Origin: Gammaproteobacteria bacterium | Lineage (GTDB): Bacteria; Pseudomonadota; Gammaproteobacteria; SZUA-140 | Assembly (NCBI GenBank): GCA_020845975.1 | Contig: JADLET010000118.1 | Coordinates: 1 to 36,657, forward strand | DNA length: 36,657 bases | Direction: 5' to 3' | Shown here: positions 1 to 9,204 of the stretch, piece after piece | Numbering within the stretch: position 1 is the stretch's first letter | Layout of the letters: each line of letters opens with the position of its first letter | Notes under the pieces: generated by a model | Databases searched by the model: none | What the model was told of the DNA's origin: nothing | The model's input: only the letters and a program-made list of their open reading frames with translations | Program-made: the position numbers and the translations under genes

Positions 1-96
1 AAGATCTGGATAGTCGATTCGCGGACTCTGGAGGTGCGCGGCGAGATCGACATCGGGAAAGGCGTAGCGCACCAGATGGTGGTGCTTGATCGCTAG
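1..96 (+). CDS. C-terminal end of a truncated gene, possibly YVTN-type beta-propeller
   Basis: Frame 1 is open from the first base of the window to a TAG at 94-96, giving 31 residues that begin KIWIVDSRTLEV. The pattern of an aromatic/Val-Asp strand, 'RTLEV', then 'GEIDIGKG' resembles one blade of a YVTN/YncE-type beta-propeller. The remainder of the gene lies outside the window, so the family is a guess from a single repeat-like motif. The stop codon overlaps the Shine-Dalgarno sequence of the following merR gene (TAGGAGA), so the two are probably translationally coupled. Confidence 0.35.
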   Translation, partial: KIWIVDSRTLEVRGEIDIGKGVAHQMVVLDR

Positions 97-105
97 GAGA
101 ATGTC

Positions 106-513
106 ATGTTCAGGATTGGTGAAATTGCCAAACAAGCCGGTGTTACTGTCGACACTATACGGCACTACACTCAGAAAGAGCTGCTCGCCCCAAGACGCGA
201 TCCCGCAAACGGATATCAGCTTTACTCCGTCGGCGATGTCCAGCGGGTGCGTTTCATCCTCCAGGCCAAGCGCCTTGGTTATACACTCAAGGAAATCGAT
301 GAGATCTTCAGTGAGGCGCGGCAGGGACATTCTCCCTGTCCCCGGGTGCGGGAGATCATCGAGGCCAGAATCGGAGAAAATCGGCACAGGTTAGACGAGT
401 TGCATGCCGCGCAGACGCGCATGGAGAGAGCCCTCGAGCGCTGGAAATCCTTGCCTGACGGAATACCGGACGGTAATTCGGTGTGTCATCTCATCGAAAC
501 GGATCTTGAATAA
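106..513 (+). CDS. MerR-family metal-responsive transcriptional regulator (ZntR/CadR-like)
   Basis: A 135-residue cytoplasmic DNA-binding activator. The N-terminal winged helix (IGEIAKQAGVTVDTIRHY, then the YQLYSVGDVQRVRFI segment) is typical of MerR, followed by the long dimerisation helix. Cys78 in 'SPCPRVREII' sits where ZntR has its metal-binding Cys79. Cys127 in 'SVCHLIE' matches ZntR Cys124, but the CC pair of ZntR at 114/115 is missing, so the metal may differ from zinc. The length is normal for the family. The start at 106 follows AGGAG with 6-nt spacing and overlaps the stop of the upstream gene. A MerR-type promoter lies just downstream (523-554), so this protein probably activates the metal operon to its right. 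Which metal it senses cannot be read from sequence. Confidence 0.88.
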   Translation: MFRIGEIAKQAGVTVDTIRHYTQKELLAPRRDPANGYQLYSVGDVQRVRFILQAKRLGYTLKEIDEIFSEARQGHSPCPRVREIIEARIGENRHRLDELHAAQTRMERALERWKSLPDGIPDGNSVCHLIETDLE

Positions 514-522
514 GATGGGAGC

Positions 523-554
523 TTGACCGTGGTGTTACTCCAAGGTTCTACACT
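523..554 (+). promoter_or_regulatory. MerR-type promoter with long (20 bp) spacer and dyad operator
   Basis: TTGACC (523-528) and TACACT (549-554) form -35 and -10 elements separated by 20 bp, the over-long spacing typical of MerR-activated promoters. The spacer region contains the imperfect palindrome ACCnTGG-N7-CCAnGGT at 526-546. The element follows the first merR stop codon and precedes the ATG of the second regulator at 592, so transcription would start near 560 and run through the second merR, the Met-rich gene and the ATPase. The ORF-track start at 523 is therefore the promoter, not a gene start. Confidence 0.8.
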
Positions 555-591
555 CACGAATACGGACTGGAACCTAGTAGAGGCCGCGACG

Positions 592-1011
592 ATGATGACG
601 GTAACTGAATTGGCCAGGCAGGCCGAGGTGACGCCGGACACGGTGCGTTACTATCTTCGCCTCGGGCTGCTACAGCCGCAGTGGCACCCGAGTAATCGTT
701 ACCGCTTGTTCACGGAGGCCGATGCCAGACGATTGTGTTTCATTCATCGCGCGAGGATACTCGGGTTCTCGTTAACAGAGATCGCTGAGATCCTGATGGC
801 GAGTGTGCGGGGAGATGTGCTCTGCCCTGAAGCGTGTCAAATCGTGGTCAATGGCGCCACGCGCAACCGAGCCAGGTTAGTGCGACTCGAGCGCGCGCAG
901 GTTCTTTTAGACACGGCGTTGAAGACCTGGGAGGGTATACCAGGCTCCGTCCCGGACGGCCGCGCCATGAAGGCATTGATTGAATCGATAGGGCTTGACC
1001 AGAACCACTGA
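592..1011 (+). CDS. Second MerR-family regulator
   Basis: A 139-residue MerR-type regulator, paralogous to the gene at 106 (shared 'PDTVRYY', 'YRLFTEADARRL', and C-terminal 'W..IP..VPDG..'). I place the start at ATG 592 (or 595), preceded by AGAGG with 8-nt spacing. The ORF-track start at 523 would overlap a strong MerR-type promoter. The metal loop carries Cys78 and Cys82 (LCPEAC), but the C-terminal Cys of the first paralogue is replaced by Lys, so the two proteins probably differ in metal specificity or in effector requirement. As the first gene behind the promoter it is likely autoregulated and co-transcribed with the Met-rich protein and ATPase. Confidence 0.85.
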   Translation: MMTVTELARQAEVTPDTVRYYLRLGLLQPQWHPSNRYRLFTEADARRLCFIHRARILGFSLTEIAEILMASVRGDVLCPEACQIVVNGATRNRARLVRLERAQVLLDTALKTWEGIPGSVPDGRAMKALIESIGLDQNH

Positions 1012-1076
1012 GGTCGGAAAACCCTTGGGTAGATTTAAGGATCGCCAGTCCACCAAAGTAAGAAGGAGAACAGACC

Positions 1077-1613
1077 ATGAAACTGAAGCGCTTTGTGATT
1101 CCCGCTGCCATGTGTATTGCCATAGGATATTCCTCCGTCCAAGCCGACGACAGCCATCATCCCGACCAAGGGAATATGGACGGCCAGGCGGCTATCTCCA
1201 CGCCCCAGACGAGCATGGGCATGAAGGATATGGGCCGGATGCAGGAAAGCATGCAGGCCATGCAGCAGACCATGGATCGTATCCACAAAACGGATGATCC
1301 CGATGAGCGTATGCGACTGATGCAGGAGCATATGCAACAGATGCACGAGATGATGGGCAACATGCGCGGGATGATGGGTCCGGGCATGATGATGCAGGGC
1401 GGTGCCAAGGGGAAAGGCGGTCCCAGCCAGATGGGTGACATGGCCATGGAGGAACGTCAAAAGATGGTGGAAAAGCGCATGGATATGATGCAGGGGATGA
1501 TGGAACAGATGATGGAACAGATGATGGAGCAACAAGAAATGGCAAGACCCGGAAGGAATGACGCCAAAAGCCATGGCGAAAAGGATCAGCAGGGACAGTC
1601 ACGAATGAAGTGA
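1077..1613 (+). CDS. Met-rich periplasmic protein, putative copper/metal binder
   Basis: A 178-residue protein with an N-terminal signal peptide (MKLKRFVIPAAMCIAIGYSS, cleavage near VQA-DD). It has an exceptionally Met-rich mature part containing MMGPGMMMQ and a near-tandem MEQM repeat close to residue 145. Methionine clusters of this kind bind Cu(I) or Ag(I) in periplasmic copper proteins such as CusF/CopC/PcoE-like factors, though this is not a recognisable member of those families. It is likely an extended helical, low-complexity metal buffer. It lies between the MerR gene and the Cu+-type ATPase, with a good RBS (AGAAGGAG), so a periplasmic metal sponge for ions exported by the ATPase is the natural guess. 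A shorter intact relative is at 28013 and a frameshifted one at 27232. Confidence 0.75.
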   Translation: MKLKRFVIPAAMCIAIGYSSVQADDSHHPDQGNMDGQAAISTPQTSMGMKDMGRMQESMQAMQQTMDRIHKTDDPDERMRLMQEHMQQMHEMMGNMRGMMGPGMMMQGGAKGKGGPSQMGDMAMEERQKMVEKRMDMMQGMMEQMMEQMMEQQEMARPGRNDAKSHGEKDQQGQSRMK

Positions 1614-1676
1614 GCCGAGGTTATCAGGGGCGATCAATCGCATGATATGCCCCGTAGTCAACCTGAAGGGGACGAT

Positions 1677-4142
<2,466 letters not shown>

Positions 4143-4182
4143 GTGGCGTGGTGAACCATGGCGTACAGAACACGGAAGGAAA

Positions 4183-4275
4183 ATGGACAAGTGCATTGCC
4201 ACAGGGAAGTCGTATTGTCATGTTTTGCGGCAGATTGGCCGTGAAATCGCGGCGCTAGGGCAACGGGATGCATGA
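4183..4275 (+). CDS. Possible 30-residue ORF upstream of DUF1622 gene
   Basis: ATG at 4183 follows a GGAAGGAA Shine-Dalgarno-like stretch and opens a 30-codon frame (MDKCIATGKS...) that ends in a TGA overlapping the start of the DUF1622 gene. It could be a small coupling peptide or leader. No family is recognised and coding cannot be established from one short frame. Confidence 0.2.
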   Translation: MDKCIATGKSYCHVLRQIGREIAALGQRDA

Positions 4276-4654
4276 GTTTCTCGTACAAGGTGTCGGATAT
4301 GTCGTGCCTTGGATCGAGGCGGTAGGCATTGTTATCGTCGCGTGGGGAGTGTTCGAGGGATTGGCGCGCCTGGGTAGACGTGTTTGGGCTGTTGCCGCAC
4401 AAGGTGAGACGCAGTGGGAGTTTAGCGACATCCGGTTTGCCATCGGCGAAAAGATGGTGCTGGGGCTGGAGTTTTTCCTTGCCGGCGACATCATTCAGAC
4501 CATCGTGGTGCCGACCTGGGAGTCCCTTGGCACTCTTGCCGGCATCGTGGGGATACGCACCATTATTGTCTATTTTCTATACCGGGAAATAAACGCGGAC
4601 AGGCGTGAACCAAGAAGAAATCCTGATGATAGATTGAGAGGGAAAAAAACATGA
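4268..4654 (+). CDS. DUF1622 family membrane protein
   Basis: A 128-residue integral membrane protein. An N-terminal transmembrane segment (VPWIEAVGIVIVAWGVFEGL) is followed by a short polar region with the family-typical IRFAIGEKMVLGLEFFLAGDI, then PTWESLG and a C-terminal helix IRTIIVYFLYREI. These match the DUF1622 family, whose biochemical role is unknown. It lies directly behind the ATPase and overlaps the next gene by four bases (ATGA), so it belongs to the metal operon. The family match is from memory of its conserved pattern; no function should be read into it. Confidence 0.72.
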   Translation: MHEFLVQGVGYVVPWIEAVGIVIVAWGVFEGLARLGRRVWAVAAQGETQWEFSDIRFAIGEKMVLGLEFFLAGDIIQTIVVPTWESLGTLAGIVGIRTIIVYFLYREINADRREPRRNPDDRLRGKKT

Positions 4655-4863
4655 ATAATTCGCATCATGACGTATCACCACCGTTCTGGCGTTCCCGCAC
4701 AGGGCTTGCGCTGATCGGTTTTGCCGCCGTCGCCGGTTTTTTCCTGCTCAGGGAGCAGAATGCCCACGTTGTGGCCTGGCTGCCCTGGTTGTTTCTGTTC
4801 GCCTGTCTACTGATGCATGTTTTCATGCACGGCGGGCACGGTAAGGGACACCGCCATGACTGA
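4651..4863 (+). CDS. DUF2933 family small membrane protein with His-rich tail
   Basis: A 70-residue protein with two predicted membrane helices (TGLALIGFAAVAGFFLL and AWLPWLFLFACLLMHVFMH) and a short His/Gly tail, HGGHGKGHRHD. The 'LLMH.FMHGGHG' ending is characteristic of DUF2933 proteins, which repeatedly occur in metal-resistance operons. The tail could bind Cu, Zn or Ni at the membrane surface, but this is inference. It overlaps both neighbours by 4-8 bases, so the three small membrane genes are tightly co-translated. A second DUF2933-like gene lies at 20518. Confidence 0.72.
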   Translation: MNNSHHDVSPPFWRSRTGLALIGFAAVAGFFLLREQNAHVVAWLPWLFLFACLLMHVFMHGGHGKGHRHD

Positions 4864-5509
4864 ATCGTCCGGTTACGGTCTGTGGTCACTGGTGATCATC
4901 AATTCGCTGGTGTTTATCTTTTTTGCTTTCAGTTTTTTCAAGCCTCAGACTAAACGCGATTGGCGTTCCTTTGGTGCCTTTTCGGCGTTTCTGGTGGCGC
5001 TGTTCACCGAGATGTACGGCTTTCCCCTGACCATCTACTTCCTGTCCGGCTGGTTGCAGAGCAATTACCCGGAGGTGGATTGGTTGTCGCATGATGCCGG
5101 TCATCTGCTGGAGATGCTGTTCGGCTGGAAGGCCAATCCACATTTCGGGCCGTTTCATATGCTGAGCTTCGCCTTCATTGCCGGCGGTTTCTGGCTGCTT
5201 TCCGCGGCCTGGTACGTGCTTTATGCGGCGCAGAAGACCCACACGCTGGCGACGAGCGGCCCCTACGCGCGTATCCGCCACCCGCAATATGTGGCATTCA
5301 TCATGATTATGTTCGGTTTCCTGTTGCAGTGGCCGACGATCCTGACGCTCGCGATGTTTCCAGTGCTGGTTTATATGTACGTCCAGTTGGCGCGGCGCGA
5401 GGAGCTAGAAGTACGGCGAGAGCTCGGTGATGTCTACGACCGGTACGCCGCGACGACACCGGCCTTTATTCCGCGCTGGGGCGGGCAAGTCGGCATGAGA
5501 CCCGGCTGA
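4856..5509 (+). CDS. Isoprenylcysteine carboxyl methyltransferase-like membrane protein
   Basis: A 217-residue polytopic membrane protein. ATG 4856 is chosen because it overlaps the preceding stop, as elsewhere in this operon; the upstream ATG at 4817 lies inside DUF2933. The C-terminal half carries the ICMT/PEMT signature: TSGPYARIRHPQYVAF, then further hydrophobic segments and a REELEVRRELGDVYDRYAATTPAFIP end, where the RHPxY and EE motifs form the S-adenosylmethionine site in this superfamily. Such 'methyltransferase family protein' genes are common neighbours of DUF2933 in metal islands. The substrate is unknown; a lipid or small-molecule methyl acceptor is more likely than a prenylated protein in bacteria. 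Confidence 0.78.
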   Translation: MTESSGYGLWSLVIINSLVFIFFAFSFFKPQTKRDWRSFGAFSAFLVALFTEMYGFPLTIYFLSGWLQSNYPEVDWLSHDAGHLLEMLFGWKANPHFGPFHMLSFAFIAGGFWLLSAAWYVLYAAQKTHTLATSGPYARIRHPQYVAFIMIMFGFLLQWPTILTLAMFPVLVYMYVQLARREELEVRRELGDVYDRYAATTPAFIPRWGGQVGMRPG

Positions 5510-5539
5510 GTTTGCAAGGTCGGGCTTTGCGCAACAGAC

Positions 5540-5590
5540 GTAGGGTTTCGGTAGGGTTTCGAGACACATCTTTCATTGATTAGACACATC
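5540..5590 (+). repeat. Two short direct repeats upstream of the DUF2934-glgP operon
   Basis: GTAGGGTTTCG occurs twice in perfect tandem (5540-5550, 5551-5561), followed by AGACACATC twice (5562-5570, 5582-5590) with a 20-bp start-to-start spacing, about two helical turns. The block lies in the only sizeable gap before the gene at 5605, so it is a candidate regulator-binding region. No -10/-35 pair is clear. Confidence 0.5.
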
Positions 5591-5604
5591 AAGGAGGAAC
5601 GACC

Positions 5605-5859
5605 ATGGCGAAGAATACAAAGTTCGCAGGCGAGCAGCCGACAGTTGGGTCAGATAAGGGAAGTGGTGTTGTGCGAAAGAAGCCCGCTACTAGGAAAGGG
5701 CCGACGCCGCGGAAGTGCTCCGATGATGAGCGGTACAGGATGATTGCCGAATCGGCATACTACCGCGCGGAACAGCGCGGCTTTCAGGGCGATCTGGCGC
5801 TGGATGACTGGCTGCGGGCGGAGGCAGAGTTGGATGCCTTATTATCCAAGGACGAATAG
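5605..5859 (+). CDS. DUF2934 domain protein
   Basis: An 84-residue, mostly charged, soluble protein. The N-terminal 40 residues are Lys/Arg-rich and probably disordered. The C-terminal half (RYRMIAESAYYRAEQRGF ... DWLRAEAELD) is the DUF2934 pattern, a short helical domain of unknown function often found beside glycogen and central-carbon genes in stress islands. AAGGAGG at about 5591-5597 gives an excellent RBS. It is separated by only six bases from glgP and is very likely co-transcribed with it; a role in regulating that enzyme would be speculation. Confidence 0.75.
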   Translation: MAKNTKFAGEQPTVGSDKGSGVVRKKPATRKGPTPRKCSDDERYRMIAESAYYRAEQRGFQGDLALDDWLRAEAELDALLSKDE

Positions 5860-5865
5860 ACCGTT

Positions 5866-7566
5866 ATGTCCGGGATAGACGAATTCAACCACGTACCGCG
5901 CATCGCCTACTTTTCTATGGAGATCGCGCTCAGGAATGAGATCCCCACCTATGCCGGCGGTCTTGGCGTCCTTGCCGGTGATACGCTACGCGCCGCGGCT
6001 GACATTGAAGTGCCCATTGTGGCGGTGACGCTGGCCAGCACAGCGGGCTACTTCCGCCAGACGCTCAATGCTGAAGGCAAGCAGGACGAACAGGAAGATC
6101 CCTGGGAACCCGCAAAGTGGGCGGTACTCCTTGACGCCATCGTTGCTGTCACCATCGAGGGTCGGCGAGTCTGGGTTGGGGGGTGGCTCTATGTGCTCAA
6201 GGGACACATGAACGGCACCCAGCCGGTGGTGTTGCTTGACACGGACCTGGAACAAAACAGCGCCGAGGATCGCGCCATCACGCGGAACCTCTATGGCGGT
6301 GACCAGGCCTACCGGCTCAAACAGGAGGTTGTACTCGGCATTGGCGGGATACGCATGTTGCAGGCCTTGGGTTTCCAGCTGCGTCAGTACCACATGAACG
6401 AAGGGCACTCGGCGCTTTTGGCGCTGGAGTTGTTGCGCCGCTATGCCTATCCACCGGAAGATATGCGCCCGGGCGAATCGCCTTATGACATACCCCGTGT
6501 GCGCGAGTTGTGTTGCTTCACCACCCATACCCCCGTGGAGGCGGGGCATGACAAGTTTGGTTATGACCTGGTGAAGCGCATACTCGGCGAATACTTCGAT
6601 CTGCCCACGTTGCAGCACCTGGCCGGCGCCGAGAATCTGAACATGACCCGCCTGGCCCTGAATTTAAGCGAATATATCAACGGCGTTGCCCGGCGTCATG
6701 CTGAAACCTCCCGCCACATGTTCCCCGGTTATCGTGTTCATGCCGTGACCAACGGCGTGCATCCGTTTACATGGACCAGTGAGCCTTTCCGAAAGCTTTA
6801 CGATGCACACCTGCCAGGCTGGTGCCATGAGCCGGAATTATTAATGCGCGCGGACTGCTGCCTTTCCGATGAGGCCATTCAGTCCGCACACAGAGAGGCG
6901 AAACAACAGCTCATCGCCGAGGTCATGTCGCGGACGGGGATCCCTCTGTCAGTCGAGCATTTCACTGTCGGTTTTGCCCGCCGCATGACGGCCTACAAGC
7001 GACCTGACCTGCTTTTTTCCGATCTTGAACGGTTGAAGGCGATGGCTAGGCGCTACCCCATTCAGATCGTACTGGCGGGCAAGGCGCATCCTCAGGATGA
7101 GCCGGGCAAACACCTGATCCAGGCCTTGCACGTACATTTGCGTGAGCTTCGAGGCGTTATCCCCATCGCCTATCTGCCCGACTACGACATGGCCACGGCT
7201 CTGGCGCTGGTGTCGGGCGTGGATGTCTGGTTGAACACGCCATTGCGGCCGATGGAGGCGAGCGGCACCAGCGGCATGAAGGCCGCGTTCAATGGCGTGC
7301 CTCATCTGAGCGTACTGGACGGCTGGTGGGTCGAAGGGTGCATCGAAGGGATTACGGGGTGGGCGATCGGCGATGATGCCTCATCCGCCAACGGTGACGA
7401 TGCGAGGCATCTCTATCAGAAACTGGAACAGATCATCCTGCCGCTTTACTACCAGGATCGCACGGGATGGACAGCAGTCATGAAGGGCGCCATCGCCAAG
7501 TGCGCTTCTTTCTTCAACAGTCAGCGCATGATGCGCCGTTATGCCAGCGAGGCGTATATGCAATGA
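5866..7566 (+). CDS. glgP: Alpha-glucan (glycogen) phosphorylase, short GT35 form
   Basis: A 566-residue cytoplasmic enzyme that releases glucose-1-phosphate from alpha-1,4-glucans with inorganic phosphate, using pyridoxal phosphate. The N-terminus shows 'IAYFSMEIAL' and 'TYAGGLGVLAGDTLRAA'; the middle has 'YHMNEGHSA'; the C-terminus carries the cofactor region EASGTSGMKAAFNGVPHLS followed by DGWWVEG. It is shorter than the E. coli enzyme (over 800 residues) but matches the compact form found in many bacteria and archaea. Within this window it would feed the pentose phosphate enzymes (gnd, zwf, tal) at the right end and the pyruvate oxidoreductase downstream. There is no glycogen synthase or branching enzyme here. 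Confidence 0.93.
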   Translation: MSGIDEFNHVPRIAYFSMEIALRNEIPTYAGGLGVLAGDTLRAAADIEVPIVAVTLASTAGYFRQTLNAEGKQDEQEDPWEPAKWAVLLDAIVAVTIEGRRVWVGGWLYVLKGHMNGTQPVVLLDTDLEQNSAEDRAITRNLYGGDQAYRLKQEVVLGIGGIRMLQALGFQLRQYHMNEGHSALLALELLRRYAYPPEDMRPGESPYDIPRVRELCCFTTHTPVEAGHDKFGYDLVKRILGEYFDLPTLQHLAGAENLNMTRLALNLSEYINGVARRHAETSRHMFPGYRVHAVTNGVHPFTWTSEPFRKLYDAHLPGWCHEPELLMRADCCLSDEAIQSAHREAKQQLIAEVMSRTGIPLSVEHFTVGFARRMTAYKRPDLLFSDLERLKAMARRYPIQIVLAGKAHPQDEPGKHLIQALHVHLRELRGVIPIAYLPDYDMATALALVSGVDVWLNTPLRPMEASGTSGMKAAFNGVPHLSVLDGWWVEGCIEGITGWAIGDDASSANGDDARHLYQKLEQIILPLYYQDRTGWTAVMKGAIAKCASFFNSQRMMRRYASEAYMQ

Positions 7567-7597
7567 GCCGGAGAATAGAACGACGAGGGAACGAAAC

Positions 7598-7906
7598 ATG
7601 GAACATCGATGGAAAGAACGCTGCCCGGTGTCGCTGGATGTGGTCGTCCGTAGTCGTGACGGCCTGACGCTGCATGGCCGGACACGTGATATCTCGCCGG
7701 ACGGCATGTTCATTCGACTCGGCCGTCAGTCCGTATCGAAGAATACAGTGGTCGAGATCGAGGTTCCACGCTGTGGCTGCTTGCACGGTTGGGTGTTACA
7801 TGTCGGAGATGAAGGTATCGGCCTGATGTTCCGTTCGATCGGCAGTCAGGAGAGACGCCTGCTCGATCAACTTCTCGCTGGGGCGGCGCGTCCTAGTGAA
7901 AGGTAA
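7598..7906 (+). CDS. PilZ domain protein, probable c-di-GMP receptor
   Basis: A 102-residue protein made of a single PilZ domain. It has an N-terminal 'HRWKERCPVSLDVVVRSR' that only partly matches the RxxxR c-di-GMP motif, followed by 'TRDISPDGMFIR', which matches the (D/N)xSxxG motif. The end, 'GIGLMFRSIGSQERRLLDQLL', is also typical. I choose ATG 7598, which has GAGGGAACG upstream; the longer frame from 7541 overlaps glgP. It lies 31 bases after glgP and may be co-transcribed. A link between c-di-GMP and glycogen use is possible but unproven. Confidence 0.75.
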   Translation: MEHRWKERCPVSLDVVVRSRDGLTLHGRTRDISPDGMFIRLGRQSVSKNTVVEIEVPRCGCLHGWVLHVGDEGIGLMFRSIGSQERRLLDQLLAGAARPSER

Positions 7907-8006
7907 TGGTGGGTCATAAAACTCGATCTATCTGCGCATTGAGGAAAACGCAACCTGTAAAAGAGAGCGGAACTGGCGAGGACAGCATATTTGAGAGGGT
8001 GCGCCT

Positions 8007-8309
8007 ATGGACGGTTTATTGACATTTTTGATCTTTGCGGGCTTGTTCTACGTCATGATGCGTTTCGGCTGCGGGGCTCACATGGTGCATGGTCACGGGG
8101 AGCATGGCAGCCACAGTGAGGACGGGGTGAAGTACATCGATCCAGTCTGTGGCATGGAGGTGGCGAAGGACATGGGTTACGCAAAGGCGCATGAAGGTGA
8201 GATGTACCGTTTCTGCAGCCGAAGCTGTCTCGACAAGTTCGACGCCGATCCCGGGCGGTATCTCAACAAACCCCTCGAGAGGAGTGACAACGGGGAGGGC
8301 ATGTCATGA
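8007..8309 (+). CDS. Membrane-anchored YHS domain protein
   Basis: A 100-residue protein with an N-terminal membrane helix (LLTFLIFAGLFYVMMRF), a His-rich linker (HMVHGHGEHGSHSE) and a C-terminal YHS domain (YIDPVCGMEV, then YRFCSRSCLDKFDADPGRYL). YHS domains are small, Cys-containing, TRASH-like modules thought to bind metal ions; the conserved Cys residues are present. It has a GAGGGTGCG RBS and overlaps the next gene by four bases. It opens a co-directional run through the pyruvate:ferredoxin oxidoreductase genes, which suggests a metal-handling role at the membrane near iron-sulfur enzyme production. Function is inferred only from the domain. Confidence 0.82.
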   Translation: MDGLLTFLIFAGLFYVMMRFGCGAHMVHGHGEHGSHSEDGVKYIDPVCGMEVAKDMGYAKAHEGEMYRFCSRSCLDKFDADPGRYLNKPLERSDNGEGMS

Positions 8310-8590
8310 ACAAGGGATTGCCACTATTTGCCGTAGCTCACGCCACCAGCCTGTTCTTCGTCATCACCTTCTCTCTGTGCGTAGCATTCGATTTAGTCTT
8401 TCCCGAACACGCCATGTACCAGGCCTGGCAGAAACTCCTGCCGGGCTTCGTGTGGTTGAGTTGGAAGAACTTCTTTCTCGGTCTGGTCGAGGCCTATGGT
8501 TACGGCTGGTACGTCGCCCTGGTATGGGTGCCTCTATATAACGTATTCGCGGCGCGGGCCGCGCAGCGCGGGGGAAGGACATCTCCATGA
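8306..8590 (+). CDS. DUF5676 family membrane protein (copy 1)
   Basis: A 94-residue membrane protein with two long hydrophobic segments and the conserved core 'LLPGFVWLSWKNFFLGLVEAYGYGWY', ending 'WVPLYNVF'. This is the DUF5676 pattern; its function is unknown, but the family travels with YHS, DUF2933 and heavy-metal ATPase genes. It overlaps YHS upstream and the porC-like gene downstream, both by ATGA, so all three are translationally linked. A paralogue at 20750 follows a DUF2933 gene instead of a YHS gene. Confidence 0.72.
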   Translation: MNKGLPLFAVAHATSLFFVITFSLCVAFDLVFPEHAMYQAWQKLLPGFVWLSWKNFFLGLVEAYGYGWYVALVWVPLYNVFAARAAQRGGRTSP

Positions 8591-9204
8591 ACAGCTGCGT
8601 GCAAGAAGGCGGCGGAGGGGCGCGGGACGCTACGCAACACGAGATACGCTTTCACGGCCGCGGTGGACAGGGCACGGTGTCGGCGGCAGCGCTGCTGGCG
8701 CTGGCGGCCTTCGAGGACGACTACGAGTCCCAAGCCTTTCCCAAGTTCGGCTCCGAGCGGCGCGGCGCGCCGGTGGAGGCCTATGTGCGTATCAGCCACG
8801 TGCCCATTCGTGCCCACAACCAAGTCTACACACCGGACGCGGTGGTGATTCAAGATTCGACCTTGCTGCGTTCGGAGCCGGTGCTTCAGGGTTTAAAAAT
8901 CAGGGGATTGATCGTGCTGAACAGCGAACGGCAGCCGGACGGCTTTAACGATGATCACAGTGATTTTCGCTGGCTTTGCCTGCCCGCCAGCCGCATTGCT
9001 GAGAAATATCTGGGACGTCCCTTGCCTAACACGGTACTGCTGGGTGCCTTGGCAGCGGGGTCGGGATGGGTGAGCTTGTCCGCACTGGAACAGGCGGTGA
9101 CGAGCCACCTGGCAAAAAAAGGCGAAGACATGGTGAAGGTGAATATTGAAGCGTTACGCGAAGGTTATCGTTTTGCCTCTCAAGGCGAGGAAGTGGCCTC
9201 ATGA
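8587..9204 (+). CDS. porC: Pyruvate:ferredoxin oxidoreductase, gamma subunit
   Basis: A 205-residue cytoplasmic subunit of a 2-oxoacid:ferredoxin oxidoreductase. The N-terminus has the diagnostic 'IRFHGRGGQGTVSAAALLA' and 'FPKFGSERRGAPVEAYVRIS', as in PorC/VorC. The complex converts pyruvate and CoA to acetyl-CoA, CO2 and reduced ferredoxin. It overlaps both DUF5676 and porA by four bases. The gene order here is gamma-alpha-beta-flavoprotein. The assignment to pyruvate rather than another 2-oxoacid rests on the beta subunit. Confidence 0.88.
   Translation: MNSCVQEGGGGARDATQHEIRFHGRGGQGTVSAAALLALAAFEDDYESQAFPKFGSERRGAPVEAYVRISHVPIRAHNQVYTPDAVVIQDSTLLRSEPVLQGLKIRGLIVLNSERQPDGFNDDHSDFRWLCLPASRIAEKYLGRPLPNTVLLGALAAGSGWVSLSALEQAVTSHLAKKGEDMVKVNIEALREGYRFASQGEEVAS

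Noticed and set aside
523-591. N-terminal extension of the second MerR in the ORF track
   Set aside because: It starts at the -35 hexamer of a MerR-type promoter, has no RBS and adds residues absent from the family.
992-1040. Possible third MerR-type promoter before the Met-rich gene
   Set aside because: TTGACC is present, but the next -10-like hexamer is 30 bp away and no operator dyad fits.
1490-1540. Short tandem repeat as a possible CRISPR or VNTR
   Set aside because: The repeat is in-frame coding for MEQM units in the Met-rich protein; there are no spacers and only a few units.
1035-1602. Long minus-strand frames opposite the Met-rich gene (His- or Ser/Pro-rich)
   Set aside because: They are complements of ATG/CAT-rich codons in the real gene and have no start context.
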